From Micrococcales bacterium (GTDB lineage Bacteria > Actinomycetota > Actinomycetes > Actinomycetales > CAWJMD01), in assembly GCA_002748415.1 (NCBI GenBank), contig PDSI01000111.1, positions 1 through 42,057 of the forward strand: a stretch of 42,057 nt of DNA, written 5' to 3'. Both the position numbers and the translations under genes were made by a program. The notes under the pieces were generated by a model that was not told the origin of the DNA, ran no database searches, and saw only the letters and a program-made list of their open reading frames with translations. Positions 41,623 to 42,057 of the stretch are shown one piece after another; position 1 is the stretch's first letter; the number at the start of each line of letters is the position of its first letter.

Positions 41623-42057
41623 TCACCCGGAGTTCTGGGAGCGATACAGCGGTGGTGCATTGCGCGGCCGCGGCAGGCGGACGTGACTCCACACGACGCG
41701 TTGGATCCACAGGGTCACAGCGCCGGAGACAGCCATTCCGCACACGTTCACGCCGAGTTGGAGCAGGCTGCCCAACACCTCTGCCTGGTCGGAGAGCACC
41801 AGCCCCAGGGCGATGTTGCCGGCGGCCGGGATGGTGGTCACCGAGATGAAGACCCCCGCCAGGCCGCCGAGCCGTTCGGAGGTGAGCGCAAGGACACCGG
41901 CCGCCGCGGCTACCACGGCCACGATGAAGGACCATCGGTCGGGCTGGTAGATGAAGTCGGTCTGCGGGTGCGGCGCGGCCAGATTCACATGGTCGATCCA
42001 GCCCAACCACCGGGCGATCAGGACCAGCACGGCCGTGAGCGCGATACCGATAGCGAA
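41623..42057 (-). CDS. DUF389 (TIGR00341-type) membrane protein, C-terminal part
   Basis: The frame is open at the right edge, so the N-terminus is outside the window. The visible 144 or so residues have several hydrophobic helices ([40 protein letters not shown]) and the characteristic stretch [20 protein letters not shown] of DUF389 proteins, whose function is unknown. The last helix is followed by a basic tail ([20 protein letters not shown]). The reading continues in frame for the last 27 bases of the window with no start. Confidence 0.85.

Overview
The window is GC-rich DNA with very frequent stop/start overlaps (ATGA, GTGA) and many GTG starts. It carries phosphatidylinositol mannoside genes (pimA, patA, pgsA), an SsgA-family morphogenesis protein and a near-complete Gram-positive-type flagellar cluster. 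Together these point to a sporulating, flagellated actinomycete (Actinosynnema-, Actinokineospora- or Kineosporia-like). The family is an inference; no 16S rRNA is present.

Region 1 (1-23300, + strand) is a flagellar locus: fliF (5'-truncated by the window)-fliG-fliH-fliI-fliJ-lytic transglycosylase-fliK-flgD-flgE, a 644-bp gap with two strong inverted repeats, then flbD-motA-motB-fliL-fliM-fliN-fliO-fliP-fliQ-fliR-flhB-flhA-flhF-like-small membrane protein-csrA, and a MASE1-GGDEF diguanylate cyclase. It encodes the MS ring C-terminus, C ring, export ATPase and gate, hook cap, hook, hook-length control and stator. flgB, flgC, fliE, flagellin, fliD, fliW and che genes are not in the window. 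The most unusual product is the FlhF-like protein: its N-terminus is FlhF-like, its middle is a long repetitive linker, and its C-terminal domain has no recognisable P-loop.

Region 2 (23315-31228, - strand), read in transcription order, is tRNA-Val, thrS, HIT/AP4A-phosphorylase-like gene, pgsA, patA, pimA, a LemA-like membrane gene, yebC and ruvC. This is the mycobacterial order, but ruvA-ruvB do not follow ruvC. The flagellar/c-di-GMP cluster lies there in convergent orientation instead.

Region 3 (31300-34750) holds a PGPGW membrane protein (-), an ssgA-like gene (+), a tRNA-Gly/Cys/Val cluster (+) with a GC-rich terminator hairpin, and a roadblock/LC7 protein (-) that has a strong internal ribosome site after a long disordered N-terminal part.

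Region 4 (34755-42057) has a trehalose/glycogen pair, glgX-treY (no treZ in view), an acyl-CoA dehydrogenase, a small unknown gene (-) and the C-terminal part of a DUF389 membrane protein (-).
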